A stretch of 64,000 nt of DNA from Chrysemys picta bellii (GCF_011386835.1 NC_088801.1:22182824-22246823); one strand, 5' to 3'; counted from the first letter of the stretch, positions 1 to 13,000 are shown. Notes: a model not told the origin generated them from the sequence alone. Translations and numbers: made by a program.

Positions 1-3000
1 TGCCACGCATGGAAACTCCCACTGAAGGCAATGGCTTTCTCCACATGGAAAGACTGCAAGACTGGGCTGCATGTCATAAAGAAATGCATGTATGCCATGT
101 AACACAGGACTTTCTCAGCACACTGCTGGCAAAGCTATAATTTTTACTTTTGATAGTATTCAATCTTTTCTTATATTTTAACTGAATTCTTCTCCCCTAA
201 CAAATTTAGCATAATGATTGCATATTTTTGATTCAATTTCTATTAGCAGTCCATTTTATTTTTCAGATTTATAAAATGCATCCTGTGCACAGGACTCAAG
301 GCAGTCATAATTTTGCCTCAAACATTATCTGTTAATTGGCATACTGTCCCTTTACAAGTTAATCATTCTTACAAAATCATTTCCACTAAAAACGTATTTC
401 CAACCATCTGAAGCTTTATTACTAATTTGTTCCTTTTTAGCTTTACCCCATACTTATCTAACAAAGCTTTTCAGTACTCTACTTGAATAATTTGCTTTAA
501 TGATAAAGCACAATTTACTATCCATTTTAAACATTAACGAGAGTCTTTGAGGAATTAATTGATCTTACTTTCAATATTGCAAATCACATATGCATCTAAA
601 CTTATTAAAATAAAAAGGCATTTCACTTTTTTGAAATAAAAGTCAATGTATTCTGTATTTCCAGGAAATAAGGTGTCAATATACCCAGAATTATAAATAA
701 AAATGTGTGCACTCAGAATTATAAATAAAAATGCAATTACCTGTAAGTAATCATTTGTCAAATAGCCACCCATAAATGAATCTTGGTTTAAAATGGTGCT
801 ATAAAGAGATGGTAATTATCATGGAAGCCTGGTTTTAAAATATAGGCCATTGAACAAATAAAAGTTGACCTTTAATAAATCATTTTCCCCCTCAACTTCA
901 TTTCCATTAAACATTATTCACTATGAAGTCACATCTATGTGATGAAATTAAACTACTCTAACACTATAGATCAAAAGTACAAATATATATGAATAATGTT
1001 AACTTTAATACCATCTTTCCACCTCAATAAATCAGCACCTAAAACCTCCTCTACATGGATTATTTTGGTATAAAAAGTATAATATACATAACAGAATAAA
1101 CCTGAAAATATTGGAAGGACTGAGTAGCAAAGTATGCCTGAGATATAACAGCAAGTTAAAATATCAAGATGCTGTTTACTTGTACTTTGAAAGACAAAGT
1201 AACTTAAATGACCACGTATTAATACGTTTTTACTTCACTGGCTTAGTCTCAGAGAAGTTTTCATAAGAAAAATAATTAGATACACTTATTAGATTTCCTC
1301 CCCCCCCCCACAGCCATCATTTTTAAAGTTCATCTTTTACACATGTATCTTTACACATGTAAGGACTTGTGCATGGTTCTCTATCAACATCAATGGTTAC
1401 AGTAGCTATTGTAGAAATAGTTCAAGTGTCAAGAAAGTGTGTCCTACTATTTGAAGGTTTCAGTCTTTTCCATGTGAGTGACACAAATTGGGAAGTGCTA
1501 GAGAGCATTCAGCCAAAGGGGCTTGGGGAAAGAGTTTATGGGTGTCTAGAAATATTCTTTCACTATAATAAACGTTATAATTAAATGGGGAATTAGAATG
1601 AACTAATGGTGAACAGAGAAATCAAAGCTAGAAATGCTGTTCAAGATCTGTTTGTTCCTTCAGTGTATTATACCTTCTTCATACTTATCGGGGTTATTAA
1701 TACTGACAAGTTAAATAAATTAATTCATCAAGCTATAGAATATTATGAAATCTCTTATTGAGATAAATTAAACAAAGTAGAACCAATCATTTATACTTGC
1801 TAGTATAAAACAACACAAGAATATTAATCATCAGCCAGAGCTAATTCTAACATTAGCAGTTATGGAAATATCTTGTTTGCATTAGTGAAAAAGCAGGTAT
1901 TTGTTTTAAAGATTTTCTTAAACTTTTATTTTACTTTTATATTTCATTTTTGGGTGCTTGCTACAATATTTGAATAGGTGGCCTATTACTACTTGCATTA
2001 ATAATTCACCTGCTACCCACCTCAGGTCATAAGTTAACAAGAAAACTTGTGGTTGTACATACCAGGATTTCTGGACTGTGTCACAGAGGTGATGTATTCA
2101 GCTTCTCAGAGGGAAGAGTTGGCCTGAAAAAGCAGGTTGCTAGGGAATGATATTGGCAGCAATTCTGGAGGCTGCCGGGTGCCCTGCCCTGTCCTCCCAG
2201 ATATAGAAAAGTTGCCAGGCAGCAGCTGACACAGGATAAGGAGAAAAAGAGACCAAAGTGATAAAAGATTAGATTTTTTATCTAAATTCAACAATTTACA
2301 TTATGAGACAAGCAACCCCTTCTGAAAAAAAAAATCTCTTAAGGAATTTCCAGTTCCTAATGCACTATGTTTTTTTAATCATTGTCTCTTCCTAAATGTG
2401 CATCTTCCACAGCTGCTGAAAAAGTTCTTCATGACTGAACTGTAATGTGTATATCTGCATACCAAGTGGCATGGATGGAAATCACTGTCTGGCATTCAAG
2501 ACGGTTTGGCATTGCTTTAATACATGAACTGTAAAGTATTAAAGAAGATACATGGAAAATGGAAACAATTGTGGTGATTTGCTTCAAAAACTAGGAAATG
2601 TAATGAATAAATTTAAGAGTACATGAAGTCCTAAGCTTGGTGAATATAGGGATTTTGAAATATTCCTCATTACATTTTAGCACTTTTCACACAAGACGTC
2701 ACTTTGCAGATCCTTGTTTTTAAATGATACACACAATACTGGACCATAATCTCAATTAGCATTGCTCCACTGAAGAAAATATAGCTACACTAACCAGTTG
2801 AGGATCTGGTCCAATATCACATAACGGATAACTGCTACTGTTAGCTTGTTATAGATTTGCAAAAGAAAACAAAAAAACAATAGAAGCTCTTGATATAGAT
2901 TGAAATGGTTGTTTCTTTTTTAAAAAATATTCCCATACAAACTCTTGAAAGTAAAGACGAAGGGAATCTTCACTAACTGCATTCAGAGGACAATTTTAAA

Positions 3001-3493
3001 AAGGAAGCAACTCTTTCAAGACGGACTGTATTTTCAAGTTAGTTTATCATCAATATAGAAATATTTTTCTTACATACAGTGAGCCTGTTTTTAATCTTGT
3101 ACTAGTGTAAAGCAGAAATAAGTACTCCACTGAACTTGGCCCAATATAAAGCCAGAAAGAGAAATCAAAATCATGTCCAATAATCAATGCAGTATCTTTA
3201 TTTTATAGATTCAACGTGTGTATATATATAAAAATAAATGCTGGGCAGGAATATTTCACAATACTGGGAAAAAGAATGCAGCTTCTTTGAAATCGTCAAA
3301 TACAGTATTTGTCCCAAAACATGTGATCTTTCTATGGAAAAGATAACTGCATAACTATGGAACTATATATAGACCATAACTAACTACTTTATTGTCCAAT
3401 GATGAATTTATCATGAAATTACTACACCTTTAATGGCCACCACTACACCTGCTACAAGTGGAGTGCTCAATAGTGAGGACTGGATCGTAAGTA
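1..3493. other. AT-rich unique DNA, no gene seen
   Basis: This stretch has no open frame above 72 codons with recognisable content, and no RNA gene. It is AT-rich, with a C10 tract near 1300-1309 and the short duplication listed at 686-733. A weakly palindromic patch around 2745-2815 may be another worn MITE of the family listed at 3958, but it is too diverged to call. Confidence 0.6.
686..733. repeat. 28-bp tandem duplication, about 1.7 copies
   Basis: The 20-mer starting CAGAATTATAAATAAAA occurs at 686-705 and again at 714-733, so a 28-bp unit has been partly duplicated. The copies are identical over 20 bases, which suggests a fairly recent slippage or local duplication. Confidence 0.8.
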
Positions 3494-3500
3494 TTCCGGT

Positions 3501-3575
3501 GCTGATCCAGCAAAGCACTTAAGCACATGCTTAACTTTAAAACATACACTTAAATACTTTGCTGGAAAAAAGACC
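3501..3575. repeat. Small palindromic MITE-like repeat
   Basis: The left arm (GCTGATCCAGCAAAGCACTT) is mirrored by a right arm ending CTTTGCTGG, with AAGCACATGCTTAAC in the middle. I recognise this as a short palindromic repeat common in turtles and other amniotes. The match is partial and the boundaries approximate. Confidence 0.5.
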
Positions 3576-3957
3576 AGAATTTTTAGCGCCTTGCTGAATA
3601 GAGCCTTAACTGTTAACAGGATTGTGCTTATAATTAGTATCCACAAGCAGAAACGCATTTCATTCCAAAAAGCTGTTTACTTTATGAATAATGATGAATA
3701 TTCATAGATTCTAATATTCACATGGGACGTACTCTCACTTCCACAGGGAATTTACTGAAGGCTCAATTCATCTTTTTTGTATCAAATAATTTTTGCTGAT
3801 TGACAGGTATTATTTTTGCCCTGGACGAAGGTAAACAATTGATCAAAATATCAGTTTCCCCATGCAAATGCTTGCAAAGAGAATGCTTGTAGCTTCATAT
3901 ACATTTTTCTACCTGTAACCATTTAAGTACAGAACTAGGAAACAGGCTAGAGTCCTT

Positions 3958-4020
3958 GGGCCAGATCCTGCTCTCAAAAGTCAACAGGAGTTTTACCACT
4001 GACTTCAATGGAATAAGCCT
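3958..4020. repeat. Small MITE-like repeat (GACTTCAATGG family)
   Basis: It begins GGGCCAGATCCTG and contains CACTGACTTCAATGG, the hallmark of a family of short palindromic repeats seen many times in this window. Only part of the palindrome survives. Confidence 0.4.
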
Positions 4021-4022
4021 CA

Positions 4023-6660
4023 TTGTCTAATTCCATAACTGGATCCACTGTCAAGTCTCAAAATTTTACATACGATGTCCCCCCTTTCACTCCCCCAAAA
4101 TATGGTAGCTAGAAGTTATTTTTTTCAGAATCTCACTTTGTGACAGTATTAAATCAGAGAAAAGTAATTCCATGTATTAGGCACTGTAAAGGGATCCCAT
4201 TATGACACACATCACATCATGCAACAAATCACAAGGAGAGTGATGATACACCAAACAATTATGCCTACCCAAGTTGGGGAAAATGAGAAGCCTGAGAGTA
4301 TCTTCCCCAATGTGCAAAAAGGTCACTTTCCCTTTTTTATTTTTAAATTTAAATCAAATAAACATAATTATAGTTTTTATCGGGAAACGAACATATCCAC
4401 AAGTGTCAAAGAATATGCACAGTGGTGGAACTCAAGAACTGCCTCTTTTACAGAATACAAAGTCCTTTCCAATTCCCTTCTATTCCATGTCACTTTTGTG
4501 AGGGCAGTACCTGCAACCAGGGCATATGAAGCTCCTAAAGCTACTCCATTGTTGAAACATCCAGGAGATTTTAAGGCAGTTGTCAGACTCATGCCAAAAT
4601 CCATGGGAGTATTTAGGAATATTTGCAAACAGACATACTTATGTTAACCATAGGAAAAAGGAAGATATTTCACTGACCACTAATGCACTCACATCCTGAA
4701 GCCATACTTCATATTTTGTAGATAATGGACTTTAAAATTAGAAATTAAATTTAACACAGATATTTGAGCATGTTTCCATATGCAGCATTTTTAAACATTT
4801 CTATTTACTTGTTGAATATGCTAGTGTCTTATACAGGTCTGCTTATGTTGTCAAAATAAGGCAGATTTTTTAAAAGCACTCTCTTAAACTGGGATTAGAA
4901 AGTAGATTTAAATTAAAATGTATTTTAAAATAATAGTACAAAGTGTAGTTTTTGAAAAAAGTTGACATATTTGGGGCAACTCTGAAGCTTTGTATAGAAA
5001 ACCATAATTATTATTAATGAGCAGATTATAAGCATTATACGTTACTTACATTTACAAAGAATAAATGTTTGTAGAAGATTCTTTTTCCAGAGTTTCAGCT
5101 TTCTTAGTGCAATGTACTTTTTCCCCAAAGGTAACCCTCCCCCACAAACATACCTCTATCCTGCTTAACTCATCAGCCTTAGAGGCCACTAACATCTCCC
5201 ACACATTATGAACATCAGGTGTATGCACTTGACTTACTGAAGGAGATCATTTAACTCCTTCCTTCATGCACACACTTTACTCTAAATAAACTGCACTTTA
5301 TTATACCTGGGGTTTTAGCCCTGGTTGGAACCTTCAACTCACAGTAATTTGATTACTTATAGGCCAGAAGCATCAGCATTTGATATGTGTAATACTCTAT
5401 AGTTTAGAATTCAAACTTCTTTTTATATTCAGAGTATATTAATAGTATTTAATTTTTTTAAAGCTGTTTAGAAAGTTATCCTGTGGGAAACAGTTAAATT
5501 CATTTTTATGTTACCTTGATACAGAACAGAAACTTACAAATTTTGTACCACAGCATTTCAAAGATCAAGAGAACCTTTTTTCCCTCTGCTTCAAAATAAG
5601 TCACTGTGTGATGACAGCCAGGTGCCATAGCAGGATTTTCATTCTGGTTTTGGGCTAAATCTTATGAACCATAAAACAGTTCACATAAAGAAACATTTGG
5701 TACAAGGTTTTTAGCATCAGATAAAAGCTATACGATGTCAGTCCAAATTATTGTTGTGGCAACCAGTCACAGCTAGATAGTGGGCAAACTCTTTTATTTA
5801 CTGGCAAGTTTATTTAAAAGGAAATTTGAATAGATAGTCATTTCACTTAAAACCAAGAACAAGGCACATGCCTCCTGCCTTTTAGCATTCAAAACAGTCC
5901 TAACACTCAGCAGGAGAATAATAATTGTACCCACTACTGAAACATAATGTATTAGATATCTTGTTTAGAATTTTAAAATGCAGACAAGCTTAGCTGTCTA
6001 CACGATCATGCTTTTATGCTTCTAGCATAATCAGGTTCTGAATGTCATTTAAATGCACTTTTTAATATGGCTTTGTCTTTCATTGGGGAATAGTAGGGCT
6101 ATGACAAAGAGTGTTTTAGTTTATATTTTACTCACTTTTGTTCTCTGTATAAAAGATAATGTGAAAATGTGCCCCAGGCTCTGTCCCATTCCATCTAAAC
6201 ATAATCTGACTAGTCTGGAAATAGTAGCATCTGTTTGTGGTACCTGAGTGCCCCCTATAGGATACTTCTCAAATTATTACTTTAACAAGTTATACAAATG
6301 AAATCCTTTTCAACCACAGGAGAACTATGGTTGTGAATCACAATTACAAATAAGTGAGAAGACTTGCAAAGAATATTTACAGTGGCTTTGATTACTATAA
6401 TGCCATTCAATATTTACATTAGCATATCTTATTTTTCAGAATTTCAGGTGTGAGGGTTAAATCTTAGGGAGGAAAGAGCAAGTAAGCTCCAAAATGTCTC
6501 TCGCTTACCTTGGTCATTTAAATTGATAAACATTTTCTTTTATGGATATTGTGTTGTTATTGGCAGAATGGCTACTATTCTAACAGCTTAAAAAGTAGCC
6601 TGAAGCTCCTAGAGATAGATACCACATATGGATTTTATAATTTTCAGGGACATAGTAGAG
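4023..6660. other. AT-rich DNA, no gene supported
   Basis: The longest frame is 142 codons (4219-4647, plus strand), overlapped antisense by an 83-codon frame. Neither shows a domain, signal peptide or motif that I recognise. One or so such frames is expected by chance in this much AT-rich sequence. No clear repeat is visible. Confidence 0.55.
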
Positions 6661-6667
6661 GTATTTG

Positions 6668-6748
6668 CTAGCTCAAAAGCTTATCCCTCTCACCAACAGA
6701 ATTTGGTCCAGTAAAAGATATTACCTCATCCACCTTGTCTCTCTAAGT
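6668..6748 (+). mobile_element. Relic of a Penelope-like element tail
   Basis: The stretch runs from GCTAGCTCAAAAGCTTATCC through a stem-loop (CACCAACAGAATTTGGTCC) to AAAGATATTACCTCATCCACC and TTGTCTCTCTAA. The same order of motifs occurs at 60690-60850. It resembles a conserved 3' tail that I associate with Penelope-like retroelements, though the family assignment is from memory. No coding part is left. Confidence 0.5.
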
Positions 6749-6847
6749 GACGTAGTAGGGGCATTTTTCTCAAAATGACAAACCTGATGTAACCATAACC
6801 ACACACACTTTTAAAAAAAGTTTAAGGATTTCAACACCGCACACATC

Positions 6848-6865
6848 CACACACACACACACACA
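6848..6865. repeat. (CA)9 microsatellite
   Basis: Nine uninterrupted CA dinucleotides, preceded by an imperfect CA-rich run. Confidence 0.9.
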
Positions 6866-7620
6866 GTTGCTGCTTCCTATCACCACCAACTTTCTAGTCA
6901 GCCACCCTGCACACAAAAATGGCAGTAGTTGTTGACCCACAAGCATCTTGTGGCCCTCAGTTCTGGAAACCTATTATAATTCTTTTTTTTAAGCAACTGC
7001 AGATATCCCAAAACTGGAGCATGGATGTGCTGCCAATATTTTACAAGGGGCTACTGCAAACATTCCCCAGTTAGCTTGTCATGAACCTTGTATCCCAGGG
7101 GGACATGTGCTTGCAAAGGAGGGAAGCAGGCACTGGGGAATTTATTCATTTGTTTTCTCATGTAAACAAAAATGCCTCCATGAAATCGTAACCAAGAAAG
7201 GAAGCAAAACCACTTAGCAAACAAAAATATTAAGACAACTTTTATAGAAAGGTTTATACTTTATTTCTGAAAAAATCTATTGCAGATCGTGCTTTAGCAA
7301 TGCAAGCAGCTGGAATAATTTGAAATGGGGAAGTAAAGACCTCATAGACTGATTGCTGGCATCTTCTCTGGAAGAGATTTGGAAACCAACTAATACCTGT
7401 TTTAATATGGTGTATCCCAAAGGCAAAACTATTTGCTTTTCACAAGTATTTTTATGAGCCACAACTTAAAAATAGCAGAGACAATGTAGTTGTAGCCAAA
7501 GAGGTGATTGAAAGGTAGGGGAACTACAAACCAGCCACCTAGAGTGAAATCCTGGCCTCATTGAAGTCAACAGCAAAATTCTACTCCGTATATCTGTAGT
7601 ATGTGTTTGCTTTAAATATT

Positions 7621-7690
7621 GGGCCAAGTTCTTTGCTGACATAATTCCCATGACATAAATGGAGTTATGTAAGCAAAGAATTTGACCCCC
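7621..7690. repeat. 70-bp palindromic MITE-like repeat
   Basis: The left arm GGGCCAAGTTCTTTGCTGAC is mirrored by a right arm ending GCAAAGAATTTGACCCCC, with ATAATTCC and GGAGTTAT inside. Nearly the whole element can fold on itself. Confidence 0.6.
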
Positions 7691-7730
7691 CATAATATAC
7701 CTCTACCCTGCCCCAGATAACTCCTCACTT

Positions 7731-7920
7731 GGTGGGAGGGATAACTCAGTGGTTTGAGCATTGGCCTACTAAATCCAGGGTTGTGAGCTCAATCCTTGAG
7801 GGGACCACTTAGAGATCCAGGGCAAAATCAGTACTTGGTCCTGCTAGTGAAGGCAGGGGGCTGGACTCAATGACCTTTCAAGGTCCCTTCCAGTTCTAGG
7901 AGATGGGATATCTTTATTTA
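7731..7920 (+). mobile_element. Turtle tRNA-derived SINE (Cry type), copy 1
   Basis: The head is tRNA-like: an A box around GGATAACTCAGTGGTTTGAG (7739-7758) and a B box around GGTTGTGAGCTCAATCC (7779-7795). A unique body follows (ACTTGGTCCTGCTAGTGAAG), then a CR1-like tail, CCCTTCCAGTTCTAGGAGAT. The tail ends in a TTTATTTATT stretch. This is the common SINE of hidden-necked turtles, transcribed by RNA polymerase III and mobilised in trans by a CR1 LINE. It appears full length, with a few substitutions in the B box. Confidence 0.92.
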
Positions 7921-8105
7921 TTTACAACATAATCACTAATTCTAACTAACAATTTAAATGCATTTCAAATCAAGCTCTTGTATTGTAAATAAGTGTCCAG
8001 GTATCACACTAAAGCAATGTTGATGTGTCCTAATACAGCAACAGGGTCTTTCCCTGATGATGGTAAAGAATTTCAAAGGAGTGCAACTCACAGTTTGTTG
8101 TTGAG

Positions 8106-9191
8106 TCATTCCCATGCTGTCAAGTGTGTATCTGATGTCACTAAGGAGAGATGATTTTGCAAGTCAACATCAGCCATTAAAAAAAAAGCAATCAGGGGCC
8201 CAACGAACATATTAAAGAATATTAAAAGGATGAGGGGAGACATCAAGGTAATCCCCCAATATCTCAGACCATCAGAAGAAGATAGAGAACCCACCGATAC
8301 AATCACATATGATCCTTCAGAAATAATGTATCTGTTTGATGCCAGGCAGATAATCTCCCCAACTGTTACCTTCAAAGCAGCAAAATAGAGATAGGAAAGA
8401 GATACACACATTTTTAACAGAGTATTTGATGTGATGGCAGGTTTCACCATGGAACATAAGATGACCTCTGGTCACTTGGATGTCGTGTCCAACTCATTCC
8501 AAACTTTTATTGAATATTTTGATTTTTTGTCCAATTTGCTGCCAGTACTCTATGCAGTCTACAGAGGGTCTGAGCAAATTATTTCTTCTTGTCTGCCCAC
8601 AAAATGATTGAAGAGGGCAACACTTTTTAGTCTCAGCCCAAGGGAAAAGAAATGATTAAACAAATCACTGTTTAAAAATAGGAATCTCACATTACCAGCT
8701 TTCCATCTCTCTGTCAGTGTCAAGAGTATCACAGTGGAGCTGTTTGTTTTTAACTCCTTTTTTGGCTTCCACGGCCACCCAAATGTTCCTTTCCTCTGAA
8801 TAAGTTTGGTCTGAAGGCCAGGTATATTTGTTTTCCTGAGAAGATCCTTATGATTAATGGTGGTAGGTGAAAGAGAGTTGCAAACAAACAACCCCAAAAT
8901 CCCCACAGCATAGAGATGTTTTTTATAATCTGTCTTCAAACAGGGCTCCAACAAGATTTTATAAGGAATCTTTGTTCTTTTTTTCTTTCTTTTGATGTTT
9001 GAGGATACAACCCCCCCCCCCCCCAAAAAAACCCTACTACTAGAAATACTCCCATGTTCCAAATCCCCTTGTAATGTTAAAACAACTATAAGGGGACGGA
9101 ATGTCTGCGCACCATGAGGGATTAAATCTCTGTAAAAACAAACAAGCAAACAAACAAAAAGAAAACAATACTGTAGATTACTAGTTTTCAT
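8106..9191 (-). other. Two long minus-strand open frames, unrecognised
   Basis: Frames of 114 codons (8106-8450) and 210 codons (8559-9191) lie next to each other on the minus strand. The second is the longest frame in the window. It runs through a C14 tract followed by A7 at 9011-9031, which the minus strand reads as a glycine run after a Val-Phe-Leu stretch. I recognise no domain in either. There is no evident promoter or polyadenylation signal, so I do not call a gene. They may be chance frames or pieces of an old repeat. Confidence 0.3.
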
Positions 9192-9370
9192 TTAAAAGCC
9201 TGCGCTTCCAATTTGAAAATACTAGCGTGATCTATACTTCCTTGCTGTATATGTGAGATAGGCTAAAGATGGAAATCAAACAGGCTGATTTCTCTTACCT
9301 AATCATGAATAATTCAGAGACTTCCTTCCTTTATAAATCAAATGGGATTATTCAGCCTTTACATATTGCA

Positions 9371-9460
9371 GGGCTGGATCCTGCAGTCACATTTTACTCA
9401 CTGAGTTCCCATTGTCTGCAATATGAAGAAGGTGCAGACAATGACTGCAGGATCTGGTCA
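9371..9460. repeat. 90-bp palindromic MITE-like repeat
   Basis: The termini GGGCTGGATCCTGCAGTCA and TGACTGCAGGATCTGGTC are inverted copies matching at about 16 of 18 positions. A nested pair, TGTCTGCA and TGCAGACA, continues the palindrome inwards. Confidence 0.65.
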
Positions 9461-9865
9461 GAGTGCTTAGTGGCAAGATGTATAGAAAATGAAATCTATT
9501 TAACAAAATCCTGGCAGCCACAGGGCCTAAATCAGATGCATGAAACAAACTGGCCTTTTTCCCAGGGCTGCAGAATGTCAGCAATGGCATCCTGCACCAT
9601 GCTCCCCATCTACCAGTACCTGCTTCCCTTATTCCCTTTTCAGAAAAGGCCACCCACTCACCTTCAATCATGTCACATTGCAAAAGTGGAGCACTACCCC
9701 TGATAGTAACCTGCCTTTTGGTACTGCATTGGTACTGCATTGTCTCCTCTGGATGGCTGTGCAAATAAACAAATGGAACACCCAGGGAGCTCAGGTAGCA
9801 GTTCTGGCTGGAGATCGAAGTCCACAGAACAGCAGAACCAGTCCTTGTAGATTGTGGTGTGTCTA

Positions 9866-10071
9866 TGTAACCCACACACTTTCTGGGTATTGTGCTCTGT
9901 CCCATCTAGTGGCACCGAGACCACTTAAAGAGAGAGATAAAACGAGTCTTCTCTACAGCCTTAGCTAAGAGCCAGTTAGCTTTTAGCTCATGTGGGAGAG
10001 GATCACGCACTAAGCTCCAGAGATCCCCAGTTCGAACCCACTCGCTGATGACCAGGTCTGTCAGCGTTACA
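9866..10071 (+). mobile_element. 206-bp TG...CA element with tRNA-like cassette
   Basis: The element starts TGTAACCC and ends GCGTTACA, so the tips are inverted copies, as in LTRs. Inside, 9976-10045 resembles a tRNA: TAGCTCATGTGGGAGAGG fits an A box with one or two mismatches, and CCAGTTCGAACCC fits a B box. I recall similar repeats in turtle genomes. It could be a SINE, a small solo LTR or a chimera. I see no clear target duplication (GTCTA left, TCTGC right). Confidence 0.5.
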
Positions 10072-13000
10072 TCTGCACCCTGCCTACATTTAGGTGCTAT
10101 CCAGGAGCAGTATCATATCTGGTGCCTGACACATTTCTGCTGGCCACCCATTCATCCCAAGTTTTGGTTGCTTCTGATTATGGGGCATATGCAGCACAGA
10201 GATGAGCCAATGTGTGTAGAAAGGAAGGTGGATTATTGTGTTGGAGGAAATGGGAGAGGATCCAGGAAACAGCCACTCTATGTACATGTTCTGCACTCAG
10301 AATGATATCGGATGTAAAAAGCATCTTAATTGCTTCTGCTGAAGACAGCAGTAAATCCCCCTTTTATGGCTTTTGCAAGCAATTGATGGAGCATGAACAT
10401 GTATGCAAGCAGTAATGGGGCCAACCAGTGGCAACACACCAGAGACTAGAAGTGTTCCCATTGTTGTTGGCATTCAAGAGGGCATATGGACTACGGTACC
10501 AGGCCATTTTTTTCCTGTGGATCTTGGCCTTCTGTTAAAATGGTCAGCCATGCACTCTGGCTGCTCTACTCCATTACCAGTTCATTTCCCAGAAAGAACA
10601 ATGCAGCAGATCAAAAACGCAGAAAATTCATCTCTTGAGGCAGTACTCTCCTTCCATGTAGTTTGCTTTTCCTGGACAATGGCTGACCTCCATGGCTGCA
10701 TGGCCTTTAAAGGGGTAGCGATGATACAGTGATGGGATGTTCCCAGGAAGTTGCTTTTGGTTTCTATGCAAAACTCTTTCCACTTGCCCTGACTACTTTC
10801 TGCACCATGCGGCGGGAGCATAAATCCAAATGTTATGTGGAATTCCACTGCTCCTACTCAAAGGGTTTTTCTGACATCCTTGGACAGGTGCGGGGTCTCC
10901 CATGGGGACTGGCAGACCCTAACTCTAAAAGCAGTTTGGAAAGCTGCACTTACAATGTAATGCAAACCCACCTTCAATTATTAGGCTCCCATCACACCCT
11001 GTTGCTGCACATTAACTCACTTTATTTTTAGCACATCCCCAGTTGGTATTGTATCATAGTATGCTGTTGTTTAATAAACTGAACTGGCCTGAATTGTAGT
11101 AGATAAGGCTTACCTTGCCTGTCTGTAGAGATAGGATTTGTGCGCCTGCCAGGAGCCTGGGAATGCCAGCTCCAGAGCAAGAATCCCCAGAGGAGAGATT
11201 TGAAGATGGCATGACAATAGCCAGAAGAAAATAACTGATTAAGGACAATGGATCCCTTGTTGAAATGGTAGAAAATACAAATCAGGAGGCGCAGGTATAA
11301 TTTTGAAATCAGGCCAACAAGCCCACTCTTTGGCACACAGTGTGGTTAGTTCAGGTCTCTTCCAAAGAAGATTCCTTCTGTGGTCACAGAGAGGGTATCT
11401 ATAATATACTGTAGAATTAGGAGGAAAGATACACACAGTAAGGGCTAGCTAAAAACGTACAGCTCTCTCCTACATAAATTACCATAGTTCAACATGTGGA
11501 AATCAAAGTGAATAAAAGACTCCACTCAATCTCACTTTTGTGTGCTTACTGAGACACAGACAGTATTTACTGACTGATCCTATATGGTTATTCATTCCCA
11601 TCTATTTAATACTGTTGTCTATTTAATACTGTGCAAACCAACACTTTTAAAATGGATTATGTAATCTGCTTTACTTTCATAGAATAATTTTAGTATTTTG
11701 GAAAACACACATCAAACTCTACTGCTATCAGATGAATATAAATGCTGTAATATTGTTGTATTCCTGTTTGCTTTTGCATTAAGTTGCATTTCTTAGGCCA
11801 ATTCAGGACATTCACTGTCAGCAGCACACTACAGAAGTTTCAAGTAAACTTTCAAGGCAATCAGTGATTTATCATTTATTTATGGATCCTTTTCACATCC
11901 AGCTTAACATTACAAAACAAAAACAAACAAAAAACCCTCAGACTTTAAGTTTACTGTTGCATTTCACCCTGCATAATTAAAATTACTTCTGTGTCTCTTT
12001 TTTGCTACGTAACTCTGTTTTGCCTGCAATGGGGCACAATTCTGACAATGGTGTCTCTACTTTGACTCCAGCACAATCTTAATATATTTCACCTAAAAAG
12101 CGTGGAAAAGCACTTCTGTGACTGTGACATGCAATACTGTGTATGATACAGTCCCAGGATAAGTGATGCATCATCAAGTTATGCATCATCTGCTGCATTT
12201 ACCTTGGCACTGAAAGAAGAATGACTTTCTTGAACAATCCCATCACAGAGGGCAGGCCAACACCCATACAAACAGGTACTGAATATTTTGCAAGAACTAG
12301 CTTTTAGAGTCTTAGCCTAACCCTCCCTCTGTCACCTGTGTTGCATCCTCCCCTCAGCTGCAGGACTGCTGCCATTACTATATGGAAGGATGCCATTCAG
12401 TCTGCTTTAACCTTCCATCCACCTGCCCCCAAGCACCCTGTAAATGAGCAAGTAACACTCTTCCCCAGTAAGAGGAGGAGGCATAAGCAAGCCAGCTGCT
12501 AGCAGGGAGCTAGCAGGACCCCTAGCATTGGGGTAGAAGATCTAGTGACTCTCCAAAAGCCACAAATCAGTAAACAATTGCTCTGAAAATCAGGGGACCT
12601 GTGGCTATAGGACCCAAAATTGGTCAGCTGGCTATAAACTGTCTTGACAGCGGTGCAAAGGCACACCAGGAAGAATGTTTTCTCTCTGATCATTGTTGAT
12701 CTTTAAAGTAAACTTGACTATGGAGGAAAAATATAGCAACAAATAAGAAAACAATCAGAAATATTAAATTCAGACTCTCAAGTCAGGAGTGTGGTGTCAC
12801 AGAGAGAATAAATCCTGCCCCTGCTTCCTAGAAAACTAGAGATCATGGAGAACAATATCTAAAGTAAACATTTAAGTGTATTGGGAATTAGAGAGGTATT
12901 AGGTGATGGTGGAGAAAAATTATTGGATAGCAGGGCCAGCAATCGCTTTTCCTAGCAAACACAGCAATATGGGATTCTGGCAAGAGGGAAAAAAGAAAAA

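Noticed and set aside
4219..4647. 142-codon plus-strand frame as a gene
   Set aside because: No domain, signal or composition shift. An antisense frame overlaps it, and one frame of this length is about what chance gives in this much AT-rich DNA.
9976..10045. Functional tRNA gene
   Set aside because: A- and B-box-like sequences are present, but no acceptor stem or clean anticodon arm can be drawn. It fits a tRNA-derived repeat better.
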